64,000 bases of DNA from Psychrobacter sp. UBA3480 (GTDB lineage Bacteria; Pseudomonadota; Gammaproteobacteria; Pseudomonadales; Moraxellaceae). Each line of letters begins with the position of its first letter. Position 1 is the first letter of the stretch. Position numbers and translations under genes: made by a program. The notes beneath the pieces were generated by a model. The model was not told where the DNA came from. It did no database searches and saw nothing but the letters and a program-made list of their open reading frames with translations. Shown here in pieces: positions 56,867-64,000 of the stretch. The stretch is taken from NCBI RefSeq assembly GCF_002377945.1, contig NZ_DFQV01000003.1:1-64000 (forward strand), written 5' to 3'.

Positions 56867-57766
56867 ATGACAGATGTGCCCCAAACGTATGACGAGACAG
56901 GTGCTTTTGTACATTGTCAGTTATTCTACGTCAATGACAGCCAGCAAGCACAGGTTGAGAGTCTACAGTCATTGATAGCTGAGCATACATTACCAATCAT
57001 TTTAGATATTAAAGTCGCTACAGAGAAACTAACTCAAAAGCGCCGTCAGCAATTGAGCCAAGCATCTACTCAGCCTATTTTATTATTAGATGATAAAGAC
57101 AAGCTATCCTGGCTAAGTGATGGGCTCAGTGTAGCACCTGAGTGGGACAAGTTGCAGCGCCGTGTAGTGAGTGCTGGTCGTAAGTCTGAGCTGCTATTAC
57201 AAGCGGCTAAAATCACATCAGATAGTCACGTTATTGATGCAACCGCTGGCTTTGGGCATGATAGTTTGATATTGGCCAGTACTGGTGCCCAAGTTACTAT
57301 GCTTGAACAACAGCCGTTGATGGCATTGCTGTTACTTGTAGAGCAGCAGCGTATGAGTGCGCTACCCAATTGGCAAAAGCTCATGAGCCGTCTACATATT
57401 ATCAATGCTGATGCACTCAGTTATTTTGCGAATTTAGAAGCAGGCACCGTAATAGATAATGCTACGGCAATCGATGTCGTCTATTTGGATCCGATGTTTC
57501 CAGAGGATAGCTATCAAGATAGCAAAACAGGTAAAGGGGCAAAAGTCGGTAAGCATATGCAGGCACTGCACCAATTGGCTCGTCCACCAACATCAGATGA
57601 AGAGCGACAGCTGCTAAGTAGTGCACAGGCCGTTGTCAAACAAAGTATGCAAGGCCAAGGTCGCGTGGTCGTAAAGCGTCCACAGTATGCACCGCTGCTC
57701 GCTGACGAGCCTGCCAGCGAAAGCTGGCATAATGAAGCCGTACGCTTTGATGGGTATTTTGTCTGA
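56867..57766 (+). CDS. rsmJ: 16S rRNA (guanine1516-N2)-methyltransferase
   Basis: RsmJ (YhiQ) methylates G1516 of 16S rRNA using SAM. Support: RRVVSAGRKSELLLQAAKI, the SAM loop VIDATAGFGHDSLILAS, and the catalytic-loop DVVYLDPMFPE; the C-terminal strand ends RVVVKRPQYAPLLAD. The start at 56867 is preferred because AGG at 56855 is then at normal distance; ATG 56858 overlaps that site. 299 aa, longer than the E. coli protein (250) owing to an N-terminal stretch of about 50 residues. Confidence 0.93.
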   Translation: MTDVPQTYDETGAFVHCQLFYVNDSQQAQVESLQSLIAEHTLPIILDIKVATEKLTQKRRQQLSQASTQPILLLDDKDKLSWLSDGLSVAPEWDKLQRRVVSAGRKSELLLQAAKITSDSHVIDATAGFGHDSLILASTGAQVTMLEQQPLMALLLLVEQQRMSALPNWQKLMSRLHIINADALSYFANLEAGTVIDNATAIDVVYLDPMFPEDSYQDSKTGKGAKVGKHMQALHQLARPPTSDEERQLLSSAQAVVKQSMQGQGRVVVKRPQYAPLLADEPASESWHNEAVRFDGYFV

Positions 57767-57857
57767 CAGCTGCTGTTTGTGATAACGAATGTACGAGTAT
57801 AAATGTACGCAATTAATCAGCTTATGTGTTCAAAATTAATGGATTAAGGAGCAAGGA

Positions 57858-58100
57858 ATGTCAGCGCTAATTATTTGGGTCATGGGTGCAGTTTTACTGT
57901 TGATTAATATCATGCTGCGTACTCGAATTCTTCGGCTTGAAGCACGGTTAAAAGAGCTGAGCAATCCACAAGAGCAACTGACATTTTTACGTCAACAAGC
58001 AGCACAAAAAGACAAAGTCCCAGCGTTAAAAGCTTTGCGCAAGCAATATCCTGAGCTATCACTGATCGAAGCGAATAAATTGTGGCAACAAGTTCAGTAA
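57858..58100 (+). CDS. Small anchored protein, unknown
   Basis: An 80-aa protein with one N-terminal membrane helix (LIIWVMGAVLLLINIML) and a soluble amphipathic, charged tail containing LKELSNPQEQLTFLRQQ and ALKALRKQYPELSLIEA, likely helical. An AAGGAG site precedes the ATG at 7-8 bases. Its last codons begin a short tandem repeat. No family recognised. Confidence 0.7.
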   Translation: MSALIIWVMGAVLLLINIMLRTRILRLEARLKELSNPQEQLTFLRQQAAQKDKVPALKALRKQYPELSLIEANKLWQQVQ

Positions 58101-58159
58101 CCAGTCCATTAAACTTAGTAGTTAGTCTATTAAAACTCAGTAACCAGCCCCTTCAAAAA
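58095..58159 (+). repeat. Three degenerate copies of a 21-22 base repeat
   Basis: Units begin at 58095, 58116 and 58138, each with the pattern (C/T)AGTA-(A/G)(C/T)(C/T)AG(T/C)C...AAAA. The first unit overlaps the stop codon of the 80-aa gene. The repeat is imperfect and lies in the gap before ubiA. Confidence 0.65.
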
Positions 58160-58230
58160 TTAATTTAGTTGTTCTGAGCGAAGTATATAAGCGCACATAA
58201 AAAGTATCCAATTAATGATAATAAAAAACC

Positions 58231-59148
58231 ATGACATTTAAAGACAAGCTACAAGCCTATATCCAGCTAACCCGTTTTGATAAGCCAGTCGGCATTGAGC
58301 TGCTCTTATGGCCAACATTATGGGGCGTACTACTCGCTGCAATGGGTCAAGCGCAGCAGCGAGGAATGACGGCAGCGTTGCCAAGTATCAAGGTGTTCGC
58401 GATATTTGCCCTTGGTGCAATATTTATGCGAGCGGCTGGTTGTGCGATTAATGACTTTGCGGATCGTAAAGTAGATGGTCATGTGACTCGCACTAAAGGC
58501 CGCCCGTTAGCAGATGGACGCTTATCTGGCAAAGAAGCTGTTGCTGCATTTTTAGTACTGGTGCTGTTAAGTGCTAGTCTGCTATTTTTCTTGCCCATAG
58601 CTGTGTTCTATTGGTCGCTTGGTGCCGTTGTATTGGCGTTTATTTATCCATTTATGAAACGTTATACGCACCTGCCGCAAGTATTTTTAGCAGCTGCTTT
58701 TGGGTGGGCGATACCGATGTCTTATGTGGCGGTGCAAGGCGCTCCCGATATTTGGTGTTGGCTGCTATTCTTAGCGTATATGTGTTGGACAGTGGCCTAT
58801 GATACTCAGTACGCCATGGCTGACCGTGAGGATGACTTAAAGATTGGCGTGAAATCAACAGCGATCTTATTCGGTCGTTATGACGTGATTATTATCTCGA
58901 TATTACAGATGCTATTTTTGCTAATAATGGGCGTGGTTATGTGGCATTACTTTGCTCCGACCACATTAGGCGTAACGCCAGTATTTGGATTGGCGCTTGT
59001 TGCGATGATGTTTGCCAAACAAAACAGCGCTTGTGCCAGTCGTAACCCTTTGGCTTGCTTTCAGGCGTTCTTGGCCAATATCTGGGTAGGGCGCTATGTC
59101 TTTGCGCTTATCGCAGTTACTTGCATATGGACGACGCTAAATGGATAA
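58231..59148 (+). CDS. ubiA: 4-hydroxybenzoate polyprenyltransferase
   Basis: Membrane enzyme that attaches the polyprenyl tail to 4-hydroxybenzoate in ubiquinone synthesis. Both Asp-rich prenyl-diphosphate/Mg2+ motifs are visible: [12 protein letters not shown] near residue 75 and [12 protein letters not shown] near residue 193. About nine membrane helices. 305 aa. ubiC is not adjacent. The stop overlaps the start of the DUF4112 gene by 8 bases, so both are translated from one message. Confidence 0.97.
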   Translation: MTFKDKLQAYIQLTRFDKPVGIELLLWPTLWGVLLAAMGQAQQRGMTAALPSIKVFAIFALGAIFMRAAGCAINDFADRKVDGHVTRTKGRPLADGRLSGKEAVAAFLVLVLLSASLLFFLPIAVFYWSLGAVVLAFIYPFMKRYTHLPQVFLAAAFGWAIPMSYVAVQGAPDIWCWLLFLAYMCWTVAYDTQYAMADREDDLKIGVKSTAILFGRYDVIIISILQMLFLLIMGVVMWHYFAPTTLGVTPVFGLALVAMMFAKQNSACASRNPLACFQAFLANIWVGRYVFALIAVTCIWTTLNG

Positions 59149-59818
59149 GTTCGATAAGTTGCCGAGATTCAAATCAAAGAAACCGTCTGATACAAATGGC
59201 TCAGGCGTAGACTATCAAGCTAAACTTGCGGAGCATGGTCTGACTCGTGAGCAAGTTATTGCAACTGAGCGTAAACTGGCAAAATTTGCCAATACCATGG
59301 ATTCACTAGTAAGAGTGCCTTTTACCAAGCAAGGAATGGGTGCGGATGCGGCGCTTTCGACCATTCCACTAGCAGGAGATTTGGCAGGATTGGCATTGAC
59401 CAGTTATGCATTTATATTAGGACGTCAGTTAGGTGTGCCTGCTCATAAAATGACGTCAGCGGTTAGATTGGCACTTATTGATATGGTCGTTGGTATCGTA
59501 CCTGGCATTGGTACGCTATTAGATATCTTCATTCGCCCTAGCCGTAAGACACTGGGTATCGTGCACGAGCATCTACATCATGAGTATGGTATTACCGAAA
59601 CCATGCATATGGATCGACCGTTTCTGCACCAATCATTAGAAGACAAGCAGCAGCAAAGCCGCTTTGGTTTTTTTTGGCGCAATCCAATCGTTGCTTGGTT
59701 ATATCTGCATATCCCTGATTTTCTTGGACTGCTCGTCATTGTATTTGTCGGTTGGGGGCTGTGGACAGTGATAAGCTGGTTGGTCGGGGTGTTTGGTCAA
59801 TCGACTGGGTTTGGTTAA
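59141..59818 (+). CDS. DUF4112 membrane protein
   Basis: A 225-aa protein whose middle part matches DUF4112: [40 protein letters not shown] and [20 protein letters not shown], two membrane hairpin segments with Gly/Pro. A third helix ([19 protein letters not shown]) lies at the C-terminus. The function of the family is unknown. It overlaps ubiA by 8 bases and ends in front of a strong terminator, so ubiA and this gene close the operon. Confidence 0.85.
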   Translation: MDKFDKLPRFKSKKPSDTNGSGVDYQAKLAEHGLTREQVIATERKLAKFANTMDSLVRVPFTKQGMGADAALSTIPLAGDLAGLALTSYAFILGRQLGVPAHKMTSAVRLALIDMVVGIVPGIGTLLDIFIRPSRKTLGIVHEHLHHEYGITETMHMDRPFLHQSLEDKQQQSRFGFFWRNPIVAWLYLHIPDFLGLLVIVFVGWGLWTVISWLVGVFGQSTGFG

Positions 59819-59880
59819 ATACAATCACTCATTAGACAGCTCAGTAGAGACAAGTCAGTACAGAGCAATACACAGAAAAG

Positions 59881-59920
59881 AAAAAGGCGGCAACGATAAT
59901 AACGTTTGCCGCCTTTTTTA
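59881..59920. terminator. Two-way terminator between the DUF4112 gene and the opposite lipoprotein gene
   Basis: Arms beginning AAAAAGGCGGCAA and ending TTGCCGCCTTTTT around a loop near 59896-59904, with T-run on the plus strand and A-run read as T on the minus strand. Confidence 0.92.
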
Positions 59921-59961
59921 TGGTTTTAAATAGAGTGTTAAAACAGAAGGCGAAGCAGGTT

Positions 59962-60609
59962 TTATTCAGTGATTACTTCTGCTTCAGCACTGACGGCATC
60001 AAAGCTAGTGACTTTATTGTTTCGGATAAGGTCGATAGTGCCACCACCAGCATGACTAACGAGTTGGATACTACCGTCAGCTGATTGATAGGTAGGATTA
60101 TTGCCTTGGCCTTCGGGTGCGCTTAAGGTCATTTTTGGCTGGTTGGGACGAGTAATGATAGCGTTCAGCATACCAGCTGCTGACGTCTCAAAGACCACAG
60201 ATAAACTCTCACCTGCTGCACTTTTATAACGGACATCAGTGATTTGTGCGCCTTTAATAGCTTGCTCTGGGTTAGGTTTTTCAGCGCTATCATTTGCAGT
60301 GGACGTAGTATCACTAAGATCTTTATCTAACTCTGTTAAGCTCATATCACGTTCTGAATCAGTCTGCGCTACATTTTGAGCATCATCTGAGTTGCTACCT
60401 TCGGCTGCATCAACGTTTATATTGGTCGTTACTGGCGTGGTTTGCGTTGAGGTCTCAGCTGCAGTTGTATCAGTTGTATCAGTTGCTTCAGGTTCTGGAT
60501 CTTTTTGACAAGCAGTCAATAGCAACAGACTGAAGAAAATAGCAGGAGCCGTACGATAAAGCAGTTTAGATTTTCGTAAGTTTAGTACTTTTGGAAGAGA
60601 GGTATTCAT
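59962..60609 (-). CDS. Lipoprotein with possible MliC-like domain
   Basis: A 215-aa lipoprotein. Signal peptide ends LLLLTAC with Cys34, then a long acidic Thr/Asp/Ser-rich linker to about residue 120. The C-terminal 90 residues form a beta-rich domain: ITDVRYKSAAGESLSVVFE, MLNAIITRPNQPKMTLSAPE and YQSADGSIQLVSHAGGGTID. The pattern of strands recalls MliC (periplasmic inhibitor of C-type lysozyme), but the paired cysteines of MliC are missing and the sequence match is weak, so this is a suggestion only. The terminator at 59881-59920 serves its message. Confidence 0.68.
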   Translation of the reverse strand: MNTSLPKVLNLRKSKLLYRTAPAIFFSLLLLTACQKDPEPEATDTTDTTAAETSTQTTPVTTNINVDAAEGSNSDDAQNVAQTDSERDMSLTELDKDLSDTTSTANDSAEKPNPEQAIKGAQITDVRYKSAAGESLSVVFETSAAGMLNAIITRPNQPKMTLSAPEGQGNNPTYQSADGSIQLVSHAGGGTIDLIRNNKVTSFDAVSAEAEVITE

Positions 60610-60691
60610 AATCAGCTTTATCCGTTAATAGCGTGCTACGTAAATGTGGTAATTGGCAAGGGTCAACCTGCTAGTTATTAACAGTATATTA

Positions 60692-61126
60692 TTACGTATT
60701 TACCGTAATCACCAGCTTACGCTGCCCTCCATATTCTTGCAGGTTTCTATGCTCACATAAATAAATCCCTTGCCACATGCCTAGACCTAACTCACCATCG
60801 ACAAGCGGTATAGTCAAACTAACCCCAAGCATCATGCTTTTGAGATGCGCTGGCAAGTCGTCTGAGCCTTCTAAGGTATGGCGATACTCTGGCTGATCTT
60901 CTGGTGCGATTTTATTAAGCCAATCCTCTGTATCTAGTCGGACCTCTGGATCAGCATTTTCATTGATCGCAAGACTGGCTGACGTATGCAGCAAAAACAG
61001 ATGAACCAACCCTACCTTGGCAGAGTGAGGTAACAGCTGAGAAATCGCTTCTTCAACCTTCGGAGTAATGATATGAATGCCGCGCGCATAGGCGGGTAGA
61101 GTAAGGGTGGTTTGGTGATAGCTCAT
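60692..61126 (-). CDS. yjbQ: YjbQ/UPF0047 family protein
   Basis: A 144-aa soluble protein of the UPF0047 family, one member of which has thiamine phosphate synthase side activity. Typical segments: LVHLFLLHTSASLAINENAD, KSMMLGVSLTIPLVDGELG and GMWQGIYLCEHR, plus the C-terminal RKLVITV. Function in the cell is not settled. It lies between the lipoprotein gene and mnmC on the same strand, with 82 and 101 base gaps. Confidence 0.94.
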   Translation of the reverse strand: MSYHQTTLTLPAYARGIHIITPKVEEAISQLLPHSAKVGLVHLFLLHTSASLAINENADPEVRLDTEDWLNKIAPEDQPEYRHTLEGSDDLPAHLKSMMLGVSLTIPLVDGELGLGMWQGIYLCEHRNLQEYGGQRKLVITVNT

Positions 61127-61227
61127 GGGGTATATCTCATTATTAGGGTCGACACCAAATTAAGATACCATAAGCCAGTATAAACCGCAGAAAGCGTTGC
61201 TGTTATTTACACAAGAGCCATTTATTC

Positions 61228-63294
61228 TTAAACAAGCGGCGTCTGTAAACGTGTGCGATTGGGTGATAGGCGTACGAGCATCGTCTCTGACAGTGGTGAA
61301 AATGACCCTAGCATCATATCTGCTAATGCTTCAGCACAAATAGGTGCTAATGCATAACCTTTTGCGCCCATCGCACTCATTGTCCATATCAGCTGACTAT
61401 GTGCCAATTGTCCAACGATAGGATGGTAATCAGGAGTTTGGGTGCGAATGCCAGCTCGTCCCTGCCACAGACTCGTATCTGCCGGAATAATAGATACCAT
61501 TTCAGGAATAGCAGTGATGAGCTTGTCTCGGCTAATCTGATGTTCCTCATCACGTATGTCAGTACTTGTGTCATTGCGGATAAAACTTGCGCCAAGTAAT
61601 AAATAGGGCTCGTCAGCGACGACTGTATTTAACTCATCATCTCCAGTCTGTGCGTTGAACCGCGCACAGTAACCACTATATTTAAGCGGTATTTTAGATA
61701 GCTTTATTAATTGCTCCGCTGAGGGGGTAAACCAAGACAACTGCCCACGAATTTTACGACAGTCAAAAATACGCTGATCCAATTGATGACTTTCAAAAGC
61801 CGCGCAAATGACGATATTATCAGTAGTCATCGTGACAGTGTTACGGTTTCCATCGATACCTTCGATACGAACTTGCTGCTCAGTCTCGTTGATTTTAGTC
61901 ACTTCTAATTGCTGAAAGCGAATGAGTGGATGAGTTAGTATGATGTCTTTTAATGCTTGCGGATTGACCAGACCAGACTGAGGTAAGTATAAGTTCTCTG
62001 ATAAGTTCTGCTCTTTCAGGCCACTAGTAATCTGTGCTTGCTCATGCGATAGGGTGGTCGCCATCTCATCAGGATAGTCGGCAATTTGTTCTGTACCGAT
62101 ATTGGCTTTTATAAGCAAATCAAGGGCGCCAGTCAGTTCAAGTACCGGTGCTGTATTAAGCTGTACGGCTGTTTGATTAAGGTCTCGATATAGCCTGCTG
62201 CTATGGAGATAGCCTATGGTATGCAGATGCTCGTCAACATGGTGAAGTGGCGTCATTTTGGGCGCAAGTAACGCTCTAGGATTGCCTGATGCGCCTGCTA
62301 AGGGCGCTGATTTATCTAATAAGGTGACGGTAATACCACGATTGGCAAGCGACCAAGCTGTGAGCAACCCTGAGACGCCTGCACCAATGACGACAGTGTG
62401 ATCGAATGTGCTGTAAGTCTTTTCCTTCTTCGCCTCGTGACTGTTGTTATCACAACTTTTGTTATCGTCAGTAAGGTTACTACTTTCTGCATTAGCCATA
62501 ATGGCCGTTAGCATTTCTCGCTTTCGACCAAAACCTCTGACTTTCTTAATGTGAAAGCCATGCTCTCTTAGTCCACGCTTGGCGATACCTGCACAGCTGT
62601 AAGTAGCGGCAGTCGTATGAGGGCGTGATAGGCGCTGCATTTGTGCAAAGATACTGTCAGCCCACAAGGTGCTGTTGCAAGAAGGCGCAAAACCATCCAA
62701 AAACCAAGCATCAATACAAGGCGTATACTGATTGGAGTGATCTAATGCCAGTTTGCTTAGACTTTCTGCTGCATCACCAAGCCACATATCGACAGTTAAG
62801 TTATCATGAGAAAAACTTAAACGATGACAGCCTGCAACCAGGGGCGGATATGCAGCCAAAAGTGGCTCAATAAATGCCATTAGCTCCGGTGCGCGCTCAC
62901 CCCATAACGCAAGTATCTGCGTCAAATCCGCTAGCGGTATAGGGAACTTTTCAGTAGTAATAAAATGCAGGCGAGCCGTTGTTAGTTGCGGATAGGTTTC
63001 ACGTAATTGTCGCCACAATTGCCACGTCGCTAGTAGATTAAGCCCAGTTCCAAAGCCTAGCTCAGCAATCGTAAAGCATTGCTTTGGTGCAAGGTGTACC
63101 AAACGCTCTGGTAACTGATTGTGCTTTAGAAACACGTGACGCGTTTCTGCCAAACCATCCGCATGAGAAAAATACACATCCCCAAACTCACCTGATACTG
63201 GCACCATATTGCCAGTATCATCCATTTGCCAGTCAATCTTGGCAGGTGTGATAACGTTTAAATGTTCAGGGTTTTGATAGTTAGCGATAGACAT
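61228..63294 (-). CDS. mnmC: tRNA wobble-uridine modification enzyme MnmC
   Basis: Two-domain enzyme that finishes mnm5(s2)U at the wobble base of tRNA. The N-terminal methyltransferase part contains [18 protein letters not shown] and [17 protein letters not shown]; the C-terminal FAD oxidoreductase part starts [16 protein letters not shown] and has the [14 protein letters not shown] substrate loop and [13 protein letters not shown] near the end. A linker rich in charged residues joins them. 688 aa against 668 in E. coli. ATG 63294 is the first good start. The order of the domains is normal. Confidence 0.97.
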   Translation of the reverse strand: MSIANYQNPEHLNVITPAKIDWQMDDTGNMVPVSGEFGDVYFSHADGLAETRHVFLKHNQLPERLVHLAPKQCFTIAELGFGTGLNLLATWQLWRQLRETYPQLTTARLHFITTEKFPIPLADLTQILALWGERAPELMAFIEPLLAAYPPLVAGCHRLSFSHDNLTVDMWLGDAAESLSKLALDHSNQYTPCIDAWFLDGFAPSCNSTLWADSIFAQMQRLSRPHTTAATYSCAGIAKRGLREHGFHIKKVRGFGRKREMLTAIMANAESSNLTDDNKSCDNNSHEAKKEKTYSTFDHTVVIGAGVSGLLTAWSLANRGITVTLLDKSAPLAGASGNPRALLAPKMTPLHHVDEHLHTIGYLHSSRLYRDLNQTAVQLNTAPVLELTGALDLLIKANIGTEQIADYPDEMATTLSHEQAQITSGLKEQNLSENLYLPQSGLVNPQALKDIILTHPLIRFQQLEVTKINETEQQVRIEGIDGNRNTVTMTTDNIVICAAFESHQLDQRIFDCRKIRGQLSWFTPSAEQLIKLSKIPLKYSGYCARFNAQTGDDELNTVVADEPYLLLGASFIRNDTSTDIRDEEHQISRDKLITAIPEMVSIIPADTSLWQGRAGIRTQTPDYHPIVGQLAHSQLIWTMSAMGAKGYALAPICAEALADMMLGSFSPLSETMLVRLSPNRTRLQTPLV

Positions 63295-63418
63295 GAGGCA
63301 CTTCTTAGGAATATCAGGAACGGTAGCTAAACGGTCAGCAGTGACGGATCAATGATATCGACATTTGGTTAGACGTAGCGAAGTAGAGTAATGCAAGTCA
63401 GTGCTAGCAAAGCTTACA

Positions 63419-63868
63419 CTACCAGCGCTCACGACGGACAAATACTAACCACGAGACAAAAATACCGACTAATAGGCTGATCAAAACGGTAAACGCACCG
63501 TATAGAAATAACTGTCCTTTACTTTCGTAAACCAAGACATTTACTTGGGTCTGCAAGTCGTTCACTTGGCGCTGCAGTTGTGCATTACGGCTGAGCAGTT
63601 CTTGATTGGCAGCTGACAATGCTTTAGTAGATGGTTGCAACTGTGCCGCCAAGGTATCATTGATATCTAGCGCTGAGTTTTTCGTTGGCAAAGCGCGCGC
63701 CGCTACTGGACCAGTCAACGGCAGCACTGCTGTCGGATCGGGTGCATCGACAGCAGGTGTTATGGGTGCAGCAGGTGCAGCTTGCGCCGAAACGGCTGTC
63801 ACTAACATGAGACCAATCAGGGCACTTTTGTAGCAACAGGTAGGTGAAAAAGAGACTCTCTGGATCAC
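63419..63868 (-). CDS. Anchored coiled-coil protein, unknown
   Basis: A 149-aa protein: basic N-terminus, hydrophobic segment (about residues 15-31, signal peptide ending SAQA or first anchor), Ala/Pro-rich periplasmic linker, coiled coil (about 80-115, [20 protein letters not shown]) and a C-terminal membrane helix ([21 protein letters not shown]) ending in basic RRERW. GTG 63868 overlaps the stop of the upstream gene in a GTGA, implying coupled translation; so does the location. The domain order recalls YgiM/TIGR04211-like proteins (SH3-coil-TM), but no SH3 domain is present, so the family stays open. Confidence 0.72.
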   Translation of the reverse strand: MIQRVSFSPTCCYKSALIGLMLVTAVSAQAAPAAPITPAVDAPDPTAVLPLTGPVAARALPTKNSALDINDTLAAQLQPSTKALSAANQELLSRNAQLQRQVNDLQTQVNVLVYESKGQLFLYGAFTVLISLLVGIFVSWLVFVRRERW

Positions 63869-64000
63869 GATGCAGCTACTTGATTATTACTGTCAGTTGG
63901 CGCTGGCAATGCTTGAATAAATGGTTTGATATCGACATGACTATAAACGCCATCACGTAAGTAAGGCTCATCGTTTGCCCATGCTTGAGCCGCTTCGATA
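63865..64000 (-). CDS. YciI-like protein, 5' end cut by window
   Basis: Only the last 44 residues lie in the window. They read ...[22 protein letters not shown], then a Pro/Asn-rich tail ending VAAS, and match the C-terminal strand of YciI/muconolactone-isomerase-like proteins (the DPY...GVF...V.I.PW pattern). The stop TGA overlaps the GTG start of the coiled-coil gene by four bases. Role unknown. Confidence 0.72.
   Translation of the reverse strand, partial: IEAAQAWANDEPYLRDGVYSHVDIKPFIQALPAPTDSNNQVAAS

Overview
The window looks like a piece of a gammaproteobacterial chromosome from the Moraxellaceae, most likely Psychrobacter. This rests on moderate-to-low G+C with AT-rich intergenic DNA, the dcw order murG-murC-ddl-ftsQ-ftsA-ftsZ-lpxC followed by a convergent DUF721/DciA gene, and a SpoT with a worn-out synthetase domain, as known for Acinetobacter SpoT. 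The genus call is from protein recall, not from a search. No rRNA, tRNA, CRISPR array, prophage or intact insertion sequence was seen.

Region by region. 1-1.7 kb: 3' part of pyrE, then gshB. 2-11 kb: peptidoglycan precursor synthesis and division (murG, murC, ddl, ftsQ, ftsA, ftsZ) and lipid A synthesis (lpxC), with unusually wide gaps between the fts genes; lpxC and a convergent dciA-like helicase-loader gene meet at a strong terminator. 12-15 kb: a secreted CHAP-type hydrolase, a DOMON-like protein, yhbY and rlmE. 15.5-20.6 kb: ftsH, a 290-bp MITE-like element, folP, sdhE, a ygfX-like gene and a YidB/DUF937 gene. 20.8-25 kb: recX with a very long N-terminal tail, recA, a 1-kb AT-rich gap with a cluster of DnaA-box-like sites, and trmB. 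25-33 kb: a DUF2628 membrane protein, a KefC-type antiporter, an unknown gene, a CDF metal exporter, priA and ridA. 33-38.4 kb: spoT, rpoZ and gmk on the minus strand, divergent from ispH. 38.4-45.4 kb: small membrane protein, thioesterase, htpG behind a good sigma-32 promoter, a membrane-anchored C13 (legumain-like) peptidase, S-formylglutathione hydrolase and a DUF2805 gene. 45.5-48.3 kb: rpe, three small uncharacterised genes, rpmG (51 codons) and rpmB. 48.8-53 kb: a large Ig-like lipoprotein, purU and ypjD. 53.3-60 kb: ffh, tsaB, uppP, rsmJ, a small anchored protein, ubiA and a DUF4112 gene. 60-64 kb, all minus strand: a lipoprotein, yjbQ, mnmC, an anchored coiled-coil protein and the 3' end of a YciI-like gene.

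Most of the window is conserved housekeeping DNA. No operon that looks like a new defence or biosynthetic system was found. The observations most worth checking are the DnaA-box/AT-rich/IHF-like module upstream of recA, the MITE beside folP, the hydrolase-only SpoT, the long charged RecX tail, a 24-codon ORF with its own terminator upstream of htpG, and an intrinsic terminator placed upstream of gmk.
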